A stretch of DNA of 64,000 nt from an uncultured Alphaproteobacteria bacterium (GTDB taxonomy: Bacteria > Pseudomonadota > Alphaproteobacteria > GCA-2731375), in NCBI GenBank assembly GCA_951812805.1, contig CATOSZ010000001.1:682001-746000 (forward strand), read 5' to 3'. The position numbers were made by a program, and so were the translations under genes. Numbering within the stretch: the first letter of the stretch is position 1; the number at the start of each line of letters is the position of its first letter. The notes under the pieces were generated by a model. It was not told the origin of the DNA. It was given only the letters and a program-made list of their open reading frames with translations, and did no database searches. Shown here piece by piece: positions 17,110 to 24,540 of this stretch.

Positions 17110-18069
17110 TTATTCGAAGGTCAGGCCGCCACGCGGCGCGTGGTCGTGGACCTGGATCTCGCGCTGCAGCCATTCGACCGTCGTCCGCTCCGCCGTGCCC
17201 GCGACATTCAGTTCGAAGAGGCCCTGGTCGAGGCTTTCCGCCGGTTCCGACAGCAGCTGCGTGACGGCGCGCGCAGCTTCGTGCGTCTCCAGCATGCGGG
17301 GCTGCCAGCGGCCGAAGACCTTCTCGTTGCCGGCGAACTCTTCCGTCATGCCGGTGCGCACGAAGGGCAGCGCCAGGCAGAGCGCGCTCGCCATGTCGCC
17401 GGCCCGGCCGAGATTGACCTTCAGGACCTTCGGCAGCTGCAACACCGCCCAGTTGGAGATCGCATAGCCCGGCACCGCCGGCCCCGGATCCAGCGCCTGC
17501 TTGGAAGAGATGTAGACGAACTGCACCGGCGTCTGGTGATAGACCGCCTCCGCCGCCCAGAGATGGGTCATGGCGACGAAGCCGTCGATCTTGGTGTTCA
17601 GGACCTCGCGCGATTCCCGGAGGTTGTCGAGGAAGGCGCGGCGTACGCGGGCCCGGCGCTCGCCCCGGGGCTCGTCCTCGACCTCCGGCAGCGCGCGGCC
17701 GAAGCGATAGCCGGCCTCGGTCAGGCCCGAGTTGCAGACGACGATATCCGGACTGCGTCCGCCCATCTGCTCGACGATATAGCTGCGCGAGGCCCAGAGG
17801 TCAGCGGTGTTGGTGACGTCGGCCTGCAGGGCAAAGGCGTTGACGCCCTGATCGCGCAGCGCTGCGACCAGATCGAAGCCGTCGCGGTAGCTGCGATGGA
17901 AGTGCACGCCGACGCTGGCCGCACCGTTCAGTCCGGCGGCCAGCGCAAAGGCCTGGCCCAGGCCGTGATCCTTGCCCGATCCGGTGACCAGCACATTCTT
18001 GCCCTGAAAGGCGCCGGCGGCGGCGCCATCGCCATAGCGAAAGGCGTTCATCTCGACGGTAAAAGCCAT
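17110..18069 (-). CDS. SDR-family protein lacking the usual active-site Lys
   Basis: 319 residues, longer than classical SDRs. The nucleotide loop is TGSGKDHGLGQAF. The Ser region is FVYISSKQAL, but the usual YxxxK reads YAISN, with Asn in place of Lys. The loss of this Lys usually weakens or removes dehydrogenase activity; this may be a fatty-acid- or polyketide-type reductase relative, a domain-only scaffold, or an enzyme with another base. Start ATG is behind GGGAGGACGAG. Two tandem 13-bp repeats lie upstream as a possible operator. Confidence 0.82.
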   Translation of the reverse strand: MAFTVEMNAFRYGDGAAAGAFQGKNVLVTGSGKDHGLGQAFALAAGLNGAASVGVHFHRSYRDGFDLVAALRDQGVNAFALQADVTNTADLWASRSYIVEQMGGRSPDIVVCNSGLTEAGYRFGRALPEVEDEPRGERRARVRRAFLDNLRESREVLNTKIDGFVAMTHLWAAEAVYHQTPVQFVYISSKQALDPGPAVPGYAISNWAVLQLPKVLKVNLGRAGDMASALCLALPFVRTGMTEEFAGNEKVFGRWQPRMLETHEAARAVTQLLSEPAESLDQGLFELNVAGTAERTTVEWLQREIQVHDHAPRGGLTFE

Positions 18070-18115
18070 GGGTCTCGTCCTCCCTGTCCCGATATCCGTT
18101 ACATATCGCTAGGAA

Positions 18116-18147
18116 ATGCTGCATTGCAACAATTATGCTGCATTGCA
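18116..18147 (-). promoter_or_regulatory. Tandem 13-bp operator-like repeat upstream of the SDR pair
   Basis: ATGCTGCATTGCA occurs at 18116-18128 and again, identical, at 18135-18147, a 19-base period. It lies 47-78 bases upstream of the SDR start at 18069. On the minus strand the inner copy supplies TTGCAA as a possible -35 with TATGTA-like sequence about 18 bases later. Two exact copies in so short a gap suggest a regulator-binding site; the regulator is unknown. Confidence 0.55.
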
Positions 18148-18190
18148 CTATAGCGCAGGGCGCGACCAAACGGCGCACCGGCCGACGCGC

Positions 18191-18511
18191 TCAACGCCGC
18201 GGGGCGCAGCACGCCAGAATATCCGGGTGGCCATCGCAGCAGTCGTTCAGCAGAAACGAAATCAGCGCGCCGAGGCCTTCGAGGTCGGCCCGGTAGACGA
18301 TCTGACGGGACCGCCGCATGGAGGTCACCGCGCCCGCACGCTCCAGCGCGGCCAGATGAAAGGCGGCCCGCGACGAGCTCGCCTCGACCTCGCGGGCGAT
18401 CTCGCCGGCAGGTGCGCCCGCCTCGCCGCAATGCACGAGATAGCGAACCATCCGCAACCGCGTCTCCTGCGCCAAGGCGCCGAGCAGGTCGAGGGCCGAA
18501 TGTTCTTCCAT
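18191..18511 (-). CDS. ArsR/SmtB-family regulator with Cys-rich tail
   Basis: 106 residues. The winged helix is seen in ALAQETRLRMVRYLVHCGEAG, then IAREVEASSSRAAFHLAALERAGAVTSMRRSRQIVYRA. The C-terminal segment has two CC pairs (NDCC and LACC), suited to metal or metalloid sensing. It is divergent from a DUF2703 gene and separated from it by 84 bases containing an imperfect 24-bp palindrome. Members of this type repress until arsenite or soft metal binds the Cys residues. The actual ligand is not known. Confidence 0.9.
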   Translation of the reverse strand: MEEHSALDLLGALAQETRLRMVRYLVHCGEAGAPAGEIAREVEASSSRAAFHLAALERAGAVTSMRRSRQIVYRADLEGLGALISFLLNDCCDGHPDILACCAPRR

Positions 18512-18513
18512 AT

Positions 18514-18537
18514 CTCAATATCTCTTGAAATGTTGAG
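18514..18537. promoter_or_regulatory. Candidate ArsR operator
   Basis: A 24-bp imperfect palindrome starts CTCAATATCTCT and ends TGAAATGTTGAG, nine of twelve positions paired. It lies three bases upstream of the arsR start and 58 bases before the DUF2703 start, in the shared divergent promoter region. An ArsR-type box here would control both genes. Confidence 0.5.
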
Positions 18538-18595
18538 CAATCGTGTCTAGGTTACGCCCATCGGGATCGACATACCAGGATAGGGAGACAGTGCC

Positions 18596-19168
18596 ATGAC
18601 CGATCGGGACCCCCAAACCGCCTGCTGCGTGGCGCCGCCGCCCGGTTGTTGCGAGACGCCGAACAAGGGCACCGATTCCCCTCGCGTGGCCGGACTGCGC
18701 CACGTCAGGCTCGATTTCCTCTATCTCGACCTCTCCACCTGCGAGCGGTGCCAGGGCACCGACGCGGCGTTGGCGCAGGCGCTGGAGCTCGTCGACGGCG
18801 TGCTGACGGCGAGCGGTGTCGCCGTCGAGATCAACCACATCCATGTCGAGAGCGAGGCCCAGGCCCGGGATCTCGGCTTCCAGGTCTCGCCCACCGTCCG
18901 GCTCGACGGCCACGACATCCAGCTGGACTTCCGCGAGAGCGCCTGCGAGGGCTGCGGCACGCTGTGTGCCTGCGAGGGTGGGGTGTCCTGTCGGGAATGG
19001 CACCACCGCGGCGAATGGCACACCTCGCCGCCGGTCGGCCTGATCGTCGATGCCGTGCTGGGCGCCGTCTACGGCGGCGCGATAGCGACGGCAACGCCGG
19101 CCCAAACGACTCCGCCGCCCGAAAACCTGCAGCGCTTCTTCGCCACCCGGCATCCGGTCGCGGACTAG
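18596..19168 (+). CDS. DUF2703-domain Cys-rich protein
   Basis: 190 residues. The core LRHVRLDFLYLDLSTCERC is typical of the DUF2703 family, which has a thioredoxin-like look with a CxxC (Cys49, Cys52). Further Cys are at 10-11, 18-19, 117, 120, 124, 126 and 132 (ESACEGCGTLCAC). Such proteins are often found beside ArsR regulators, as here, and a role in binding or moving a soft metal or metalloid is plausible but unproven. ATG 18596 follows AGGGAGACAG. No arsB, arsC or merA is nearby. The end overlaps the convergent dioxygenase gene by 4 bases. Confidence 0.85.
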   Translation: MTDRDPQTACCVAPPPGCCETPNKGTDSPRVAGLRHVRLDFLYLDLSTCERCQGTDAALAQALELVDGVLTASGVAVEINHIHVESEAQARDLGFQVSPTVRLDGHDIQLDFRESACEGCGTLCACEGGVSCREWHHRGEWHTSPPVGLIVDAVLGAVYGGAIATATPAQTTPPPENLQRFFATRHPVAD

Positions 19169-20070
19169 CGGTTGGTCCCCGTCGGGCGGAAATCGTCGGC
19201 GCGGTCGTCGCGGCCGGTTTCGACCAGCTCGCTCGCCGGGTCGCCGGCGACGCGGGTGTGGCGCAGCACGCGGGCCTCGGCATAGTCGTAGGGGCAGGCC
19301 CGGTGCAGCATGCAGCGGTTGTCCCACATCATGACGTCGCCCGGCTGCCAGGCGTGCAGGTAGGTCCGCTGCGGGGCGCAGGCGAAGATCAGCAGCTCGT
19401 CCAGCAGCTCCTGCGCCGCCTCCGGTGCCATGCCCTCGATGGCATAGGCGTGCCGGCCGATGAACAGGGACTTGCGCCCCGTCACCGGGTGCGTCTTGAC
19501 CAGCGGGCGCAGCGGCGCTCCCTTGGTGTGATAGCCGTAGCCCTGGCCGGTCTCGAACTCGTAGCCGAGCTTGGCCTGGCTCTGATAGAGCGAGTGATAG
19601 GCCGACAGCCCCTCGATCCGCTTGCGCGTCACCTCGTCCAGTTCGTCCCAGGCGTCCCGCATGTCGGCGATCGCCGTCTCGCCGCCGGCGGGCGGTACCA
19701 CCTGGGCGGAGAGGATCGAGGCCTTCGCGGCGAGCGGCATGTAGGAGCTGTCGGTATGCCAGCCCTCGTTGCCGCGCAGCGTGCGATAGCGCATCTCGTC
19801 CGGCGCATAGACCTCGCCGTCCTCCTTCACGTTGGAGACGGCGACGGCGAGCGCCTCGGGATCGTCGCGCAGCAGCTCCATCTCGCCGAAGCGGAGCGCG
19901 AAGTCGATCTGCGCCCGGTCCTCGAGATGCTGCGCCGGGAACACCAGGCAGCCATGATCGTGGAAGGCGCCCTCGACGGCGTTCCAGCTGGCGTCGTCCA
20001 GGTTCGCAAGGTCGACGTCGGTGACGACGGCACCGAAAGTCTTGCCCTCGAGCGGCGTGATGGTCGGCAT
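19165..20070 (-). CDS. TauD/TfdA-family Fe(II)/2-oxoglutarate dioxygenase
   Basis: 301 residues. Iron ligands are seen as His105 and Asp107 (GWHTDSS) and His256 (NRCMLHRA); the 2-oxoglutarate Arg is in EARVLRHTRVAGD. The family hydroxylates taurine, aryloxyacetates, alkyl sulfates and related acids with loss of the oxidised fragment. The 2,4-D dioxygenase-like wording (NEGWHTDSSYMPLAAKASIL) suggests a TfdA-type substrate rather than taurine, which is inference. It follows an acyl-CoA ligase gene on the same strand with a 93-base gap, suggesting joint use in carboxylic acid breakdown. Confidence 0.9.
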   Translation of the reverse strand: MPTITPLEGKTFGAVVTDVDLANLDDASWNAVEGAFHDHGCLVFPAQHLEDRAQIDFALRFGEMELLRDDPEALAVAVSNVKEDGEVYAPDEMRYRTLRGNEGWHTDSSYMPLAAKASILSAQVVPPAGGETAIADMRDAWDELDEVTRKRIEGLSAYHSLYQSQAKLGYEFETGQGYGYHTKGAPLRPLVKTHPVTGRKSLFIGRHAYAIEGMAPEAAQELLDELLIFACAPQRTYLHAWQPGDVMMWDNRCMLHRACPYDYAEARVLRHTRVAGDPASELVETGRDDRADDFRPTGTNR

Positions 20071-20163
20071 GTGGGATCTCCCGGGTTGGCGCGGGGTATA
20101 GGATTCGTCGCCGCGCCCCTAGTATGCCGAGAGGGCCGGGGGCTTGGCAAGATTCAGACGATC

Positions 20164-21732
20164 TCAGACGATCTCGCTCTCCCGCCCGGCCCAGTAGGGT
20201 GCGCGCAGTTCCCGCTTCATGATCTTGTCGAAGGCGTTGCGGGGAAAGCCATCGCGGAACTCGACCCCGGCGACGCGCTGGTGCCGCCCGAGCCTTTCGT
20301 TGCCCCAGGCCATCAGCTCGTCTTCCCGGATGCCGGCGCCCGCGCGCGGGATCGCCAGCAGCAGCGGCGTCTCGCCCCATCGCGCGTGCGGGATGCCGAT
20401 GACGGCGACCTCGCTCACCGCCTCGTGGGCGATGAAGACCTCCTCGATGTCGCTCGGGAACAGGTTGACGCCGCCCGATATGATCATGTCCTTGCTGCGC
20501 CCGACGATGGTGAGGTAGCCCTCACCGTCCATGCGACCGAGATCGCCGCTGCGCAGATAGGCCCGCCCGTCCCCGTCGTGCCAAAGCGTTTCCGCCGTCC
20601 GCTCGGGATCCTTGTAGTAGCCCTTCATCAGCACGGCGCTGGAGCCGACGACCTCGCCGATCTCGCCCGGCCCGACCTCGCCGTCGTCCGGGCCGATCAG
20701 CCGCACGTCGGTGTTGAGGAAATGGATCGGCCGGCCGACGGTGCCCGCCTTGCCGCGCGCATAATCCTCCGGCCCGACCATGGTGGCGAAGCCCTCGCTC
20801 ATCCCGTAGATCTCGTAGAGGCCGGAATGGGGGAACCGCCGGCCCACCTCGTCGAAGGTGGTGGACGGCAGGGGCGAACCGCCGGTCAGGATGACGCGCA
20901 GGCTGGATGTGTCGAAGCCATCGAAGTCGTCCCGCTCCAACGCGACGATCAACTGGGAGGGCACCAGGAAGCCGTGCGTACACCGCTCCGTTTCGACCAG
21001 GCGGAGGAACTCGCCGGCATCGAACTTTTCCATGATGACCAGGCGGCCGCCGTGATGCAGCGCCGGCAGCATCGTGATCCAGGTCCCGTTGTGATAGAGC
21101 GGCGTGGTCGCCAGCACCGTCGCGTTCTGGTCGATGCCGACGGTCACGCCCCAGCCGAGCGGGTAGAGCAGGCGAGAATAGTGGCTGTGCACCGCCCCCT
21201 TCGGATCGCCCGTGGTGCCCGACGTGTACATGATGTTGAAATCGTCCTCGAGGAAGAGTTCGACGCCTGGGTCCGTATCGGGTGCGCCGTCGAGAAACGC
21301 TGCCCAGCCCTCCCAACCCGACGCCTGGAAATCAATCGCGATCCGATGCTCGATCGCCGTGCCGGTGGCCTCCCAGGTCGCCAGGTTGTCGCCGGTGGCG
21401 AAGAGGAACCGTGCGTCCGAGCGTTCGATCATCCGGCCAATCGCGCCCGCGTCGGCCAGCGGGCTGAGCGGCACGACCACGCCGCCGGCCTTGGCCGTGG
21501 CCAGGATCAGGATCGCCATCTCGGCCGAGGACCGGGTCAGCAGGGCGACCTTGTCGCCCTTGGCGAGCCCGCGGGCGATGAGCGCGTTGGCCGCCCGGTG
21601 GATCGCCGAGACCAGCGCCGCCCAGGTCAGCCGCGTCTCGCCGCAGACCAGTGCCTCACGTTCCGGCTGCCGGCGCGCGTAGCCGGAAATCACGTCGGGG
21701 ATGGTGAGCCTGGCGGGTCGGATATCGGACAT
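20164..21732 (-). CDS. AMP-forming acyl-CoA synthetase
   Basis: ANL-superfamily ligase that activates a carboxylic acid to its CoA thioester through an acyl-AMP. P-loop TSGTTGDPKGAVHSH, then LYEIYGMSEGFAT, RSGDLGRMDGEGYL, GRSKDMIISGGVNLFP, and the C-terminal catalytic Lys in RNAFDKIMKREL. About 522 residues, normal length. ATG 21732 behind CAGGAGACGAG is preferred to a start 30 bases upstream. It is adjacent to a TfdA-type dioxygenase gene and divergent from a cupin gene. Substrate unknown; the family pattern is of medium-chain or aromatic acid ligases. Confidence 0.9.
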   Translation of the reverse strand: MSDIRPARLTIPDVISGYARRQPEREALVCGETRLTWAALVSAIHRAANALIARGLAKGDKVALLTRSSAEMAILILATAKAGGVVVPLSPLADAGAIGRMIERSDARFLFATGDNLATWEATGTAIEHRIAIDFQASGWEGWAAFLDGAPDTDPGVELFLEDDFNIMYTSGTTGDPKGAVHSHYSRLLYPLGWGVTVGIDQNATVLATTPLYHNGTWITMLPALHHGGRLVIMEKFDAGEFLRLVETERCTHGFLVPSQLIVALERDDFDGFDTSSLRVILTGGSPLPSTTFDEVGRRFPHSGLYEIYGMSEGFATMVGPEDYARGKAGTVGRPIHFLNTDVRLIGPDDGEVGPGEIGEVVGSSAVLMKGYYKDPERTAETLWHDGDGRAYLRSGDLGRMDGEGYLTIVGRSKDMIISGGVNLFPSDIEEVFIAHEAVSEVAVIGIPHARWGETPLLLAIPRAGAGIREDELMAWGNERLGRHQRVAGVEFRDGFPRNAFDKIMKRELRAPYWAGRESEIV

Positions 21733-21837
21733 GGCCCTCGTCTCCTGCAAGCAAGCACCCATTGTGCCCCCAGGCCCCGCTTGTCATGCAAGACCCGCCC
21801 ACCGATAACAGGACGAGATCCCAGGGAGACAGGCGGC

Positions 21838-22191
21838 ATGAACGACAAGATCAATCTAGCGGAAAAGCTCGCGACCTTTACCGAGCACTGGGCACCACGC
21901 ACGGTGGCGCGGCTGAACGACCTCGACGTCATGGTCGTGAAGGTCGAGGGGGAGTTCGTCTGGCACCATCACGACGACACGGACGATTTCTTCCTCGTGC
22001 TGTCGGGCGAGATCGACATCGAGCTGCCGGAGCGCACCGTGACGCTTGGCGAGGGCGAGATCTTCATCGTGCCGAAGGGGATCGAACACCGGCCCGTCGC
22101 CCGGCGGGAGGCGCATCTGCTGCTGATCGAGCCGTCCGGCACCCCCAACACCGGCACGGCGGAAACGGCCGCACCCCGACGGGAAATCTAA
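21838..22191 (+). CDS. Single-domain cupin protein
   Basis: 117 residues. The cupin motif 1 is WHHHDDTDDFFLVLSGEIDIEL, with clustered His and a Glu-like position as Asp, and motif 2 is LGEGEIFIVPKGIEHRPVA. These residues form a likely metal site. Small cupins of this form act as isomerases, dioxygenases or ligand sensors; no role can be assigned. ATG 21838 follows CAGGGAGACAGG. It is divergent from the acyl-CoA ligase and converges on a small membrane protein gene 9 bases away. Confidence 0.85.
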   Translation: MNDKINLAEKLATFTEHWAPRTVARLNDLDVMVVKVEGEFVWHHHDDTDDFFLVLSGEIDIELPERTVTLGEGEIFIVPKGIEHRPVARREAHLLLIEPSGTPNTGTAETAAPRREI

Positions 22192-22199
22192 AGCCGGCC

Positions 22200-22460
22200 T
22201 CAGGGAATATGCGTGCGGCCCCGGCGCGGCGTGCGCGGCGTCGGGATCGCGGTGAAGCGATAACAGACAATCGCGCCCAGGCCGGCGAACAGCGAGTTGC
22301 CGAGCACGATGTACATCACCATCGGCGACCAGGCGACCCAGAGCAGCAAGGGCGTCGCCGCCAGCTGCAGGCCGAAAAAGGTGAAGCCGTGCATCGCCCA
22401 GCGCTGCAGCGGCGTCTCTTCAAGTTTCGCCGCCTTGGCGGCCTGATATCGATCGACCAT
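22200..22460 (-). CDS. Small hypothetical membrane protein
   Basis: 86 residues with two hydrophobic stretches (FTFFGLQLAATPLLLWVAW and VMYIVLGNSLFAGLGAIVCY) and a basic tail (RTPRRGR). Not recognised. It lies 64 bases after mgsC on the same strand and may be the last gene of that operon. Confidence 0.6.
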   Translation of the reverse strand: MVDRYQAAKAAKLEETPLQRWAMHGFTFFGLQLAATPLLLWVAWSPMVMYIVLGNSLFAGLGAIVCYRFTAIPTPRTPRRGRTHIP

Positions 22461-22524
22461 GGTCGTCTCGCCCGCGTTTCTGCCGCGTGCAGTCTACCCG
22501 AAACCGGCCCAGCGGAAAACGCCC

Positions 22525-23835
22525 CTACCGCCCTGGAATCCAATCCGTGCCGGCGAGCGGGACACCCGCCATGGCGGCGGCCTCCAGGGTGAGGGCGGCG
22601 AGGTCTTCGGGTTCCAGGTTCAGCACATGGCTCTTGCCGCAGGCCCGGGCCAGCGTCTGGCATTCCAGCACCATCGCCGTCAGGTAGTTGCGGACCCGGC
22701 GCGCCGCCGCTTCCGGCTCCAGGCGCGCTTCCAGCGCCGGGTCCTGGGTGGCGATGCCGACCGGGCAACGGCCGGTCTGGCAGTGGTGGCAGAACCCCGC
22801 CCGGGTGCCGAGCGCGGCATAGTCCTCGGGATAGAGTGGTGCGTTGCAGTTGAGGGCCATCAGCGAGGCCATGCCGATCGAAACCGCATCCGCCCCCATC
22901 GCCAGGGCCTTGGCGACGTCGGCCCCGGTGCGGATGCCGCCGGAGACGATCAGGCGGACCTCGCGGTGCACGTCGAGTTCGATCAGGGCCTCCACCGCCA
23001 GGCGGACCGCCGGCAGGGTCGGAATGCCGACGTCCTCGATGAAGACACTCTGCGTCGCCGCCGTGCCGCCCTGCATGCCGTCGACGACGACCGCGTCGGC
23101 ACCGGCCTTCACCGCCAGCGCCACGTCGTAACGGGTCCGCGTCGCGCCGACCTTGACGTAGATCGGCTTTTCCCAGCCGGTGATCTCGCGCAATTCCAGG
23201 ATCTTGATCTCGAGATCGTCGGGCCCGGTCCAGTCCGGGTGGCGGCAGGCGCTGCGCTGGTCGATCCCCTCCGGCAGGGTGCGCATGCCGGCGACCCGCT
23301 CCGTCACCTTCTGGCCGAGCAGCATGCCGCCGCCGCCGGGCTTGGCGCCCTGGCCGATCACGATCTCGATCGCATCGGCGCGGCGGATCTGATCCGGGTC
23401 CATGCCGTAGCGCGAAGGCAGGTACTGGTAGACCAGCAGGCTGGAGGCCTCGCGCTCCTCGTCCGTCATGCCGCCGTCGCCGGTGGTCGTCGAGGTGCCG
23501 AGCGCACTCGCCGCCATGCCGAGGGCCTGCTTGGCGTTGGCGCCGATCGCGCCGAAGCTCATGCCGGCGATGGTGACCGGGATCTTCAGGTGTACGGGCT
23601 TGGCGGCGTTCCGCGCGCCGATCAGCACGTCGGTATCGCAACGCTCGCGGTAGCCCTCCAGCGGATAGCGCGAGACCGAGGCGCCGAGCAGCACCAGGTC
23701 GTCGAAGCTCGGCACGCGGCGTTTCGCACCACCGCCGCGAATGTCGTAGATGCCCTCGTCCGCGGCCCGCTGGATCTCGGCGATGACCTCCGGCGGGAAG
23801 GTGGCGGAGGCGGAAAGCTTGCGTTCGTCGACCAT
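22525..23835 (-). CDS. mgsC: FMN-binding glutamate synthase-like subunit (MgsC/GlxD type)
   Basis: 436 residues. A TIM-barrel FMN domain (AGMSFGAIGANAKQALG, QGAKPGGGGMLLG, VVDGMQGGTAA, LIVSGGIRTGADVAKALAMGAD) ends with an iron-sulfur motif CHHCQTGRC. In N-methylglutamate synthase, the three subunits MgsA, MgsB and MgsC together split the GltB large subunit of glutamate synthase, and this one holds the FMN and the Fe-S cluster. In that pathway methylamine plus glutamate gives N-methylglutamate. The GlxBCD set of rhizobia has the same parts and a less clear role. Genes for gamma-glutamylmethylamide synthetase or N-methylglutamate dehydrogenase are not in the window. Confidence 0.88.
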   Translation of the reverse strand: MVDERKLSASATFPPEVIAEIQRAADEGIYDIRGGGAKRRVPSFDDLVLLGASVSRYPLEGYRERCDTDVLIGARNAAKPVHLKIPVTIAGMSFGAIGANAKQALGMAASALGTSTTTGDGGMTDEEREASSLLVYQYLPSRYGMDPDQIRRADAIEIVIGQGAKPGGGGMLLGQKVTERVAGMRTLPEGIDQRSACRHPDWTGPDDLEIKILELREITGWEKPIYVKVGATRTRYDVALAVKAGADAVVVDGMQGGTAATQSVFIEDVGIPTLPAVRLAVEALIELDVHREVRLIVSGGIRTGADVAKALAMGADAVSIGMASLMALNCNAPLYPEDYAALGTRAGFCHHCQTGRCPVGIATQDPALEARLEPEAAARRVRNYLTAMVLECQTLARACGKSHVLNLEPEDLAALTLEAAAMAGVPLAGTDWIPGR

Positions 23836-23900
23836 GGCCCGGCCCCTCAGTAGCTGCCCGCGTTGTCGATTTCGAAGTTGTAGAGCCGGCGGGCCGAGCC

Positions 23901-24533
23901 CTAACGCCGGTAACGGGCCGGATCGTCCTCCAGCCCGGCGGCGTCGAGCAGCGCCGCGACCGCGGCCCGGTGCGCCTCGGTCATCTCCTTCTCGACGCAG
24001 TCGGCGCCGAGACTGGCGACCTCGCCCGCGACGTAGATCACCGCCTCATACAGGGAATCGCCGAGATAGGGCCCGGCGTCGCCGCGTACCAGCAGGCGCC
24101 CCGCCTGGCCCATGAAGGCGGCCATATGGCCGACCGAGCCGCCGACGACGATATCGACGCCCTTCATCGAGATGCCGCAACGCGCGCTCGCGTCCCCCTC
24201 GATCACCACCAGGCCACCATGCCCCGTGGCGCCCGCGGACTGGGAGGCGTTGCCGGTGCAGCGCGCCGTCCCACTCATGATGTTCTCGGCGAACCCGGTG
24301 CCGACGTTGCCTGCGACCCGTACCGCCGCCTGCTTGTTCATGCCGGCACAGTAATAGCCGACGTGCCCCTCGATCAGGACGTCGACCTCGGCGTCCAGGC
24401 CGACGGCGAGCGCGTGCGCGCCCCGGGGATTGACGATGTGGAATTCGGTTTCGTTGCTTGTCCCCGCGATCGCCTGCAGGCGCCGGTTCAGGTCGCGCAG
24501 CGGCGTTGCCGCGAGATCGACCGTGACGGCCAT
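23901..24533 (-). CDS. mgsB: GXGXG-domain glutamate synthase-like subunit (MgsB/GlxC type)
   Basis: 210 residues with the right-handed beta-helix repeats of the C-terminal GltB domain (VLIEGHVGYYCAGMNKQAAV, VAGNVGTGFAENIMSGT, VIEGDASARCGISMKGVDIV, VGGSVGHMAAFMGQAG). It is the structural subunit joining the amidotransferase and FMN parts. ATG 24533 is the natural start: with the two ISs removed, the mgsA stop TAG would be followed by GGC and then this ATG, and GGAAGGGG at the mgsA end would be its ribosome site. The ISs have moved that site away, so expression now needs a new initiation signal. Confidence 0.88.
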   Translation of the reverse strand: MAVTVDLAATPLRDLNRRLQAIAGTSNETEFHIVNPRGAHALAVGLDAEVDVLIEGHVGYYCAGMNKQAAVRVAGNVGTGFAENIMSGTARCTGNASQSAGATGHGGLVVIEGDASARCGISMKGVDIVVGGSVGHMAAFMGQAGRLLVRGDAGPYLGDSLYEAVIYVAGEVASLGADCVEKEMTEAHRAAVAALLDAAGLEDDPARYRR

Positions 24534-24540
24534 GCCCTAG

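Noticed and set aside
16492..22191. Very long plus-strand frames over 16492-18153 and 18646-22191
   Set aside because: They are antisense or shifted shadows of SDR, dioxygenase and ligase genes in GC-rich DNA. Only the cupin end of the second (21838-22191) and the separate DUF2703 frame are supported.
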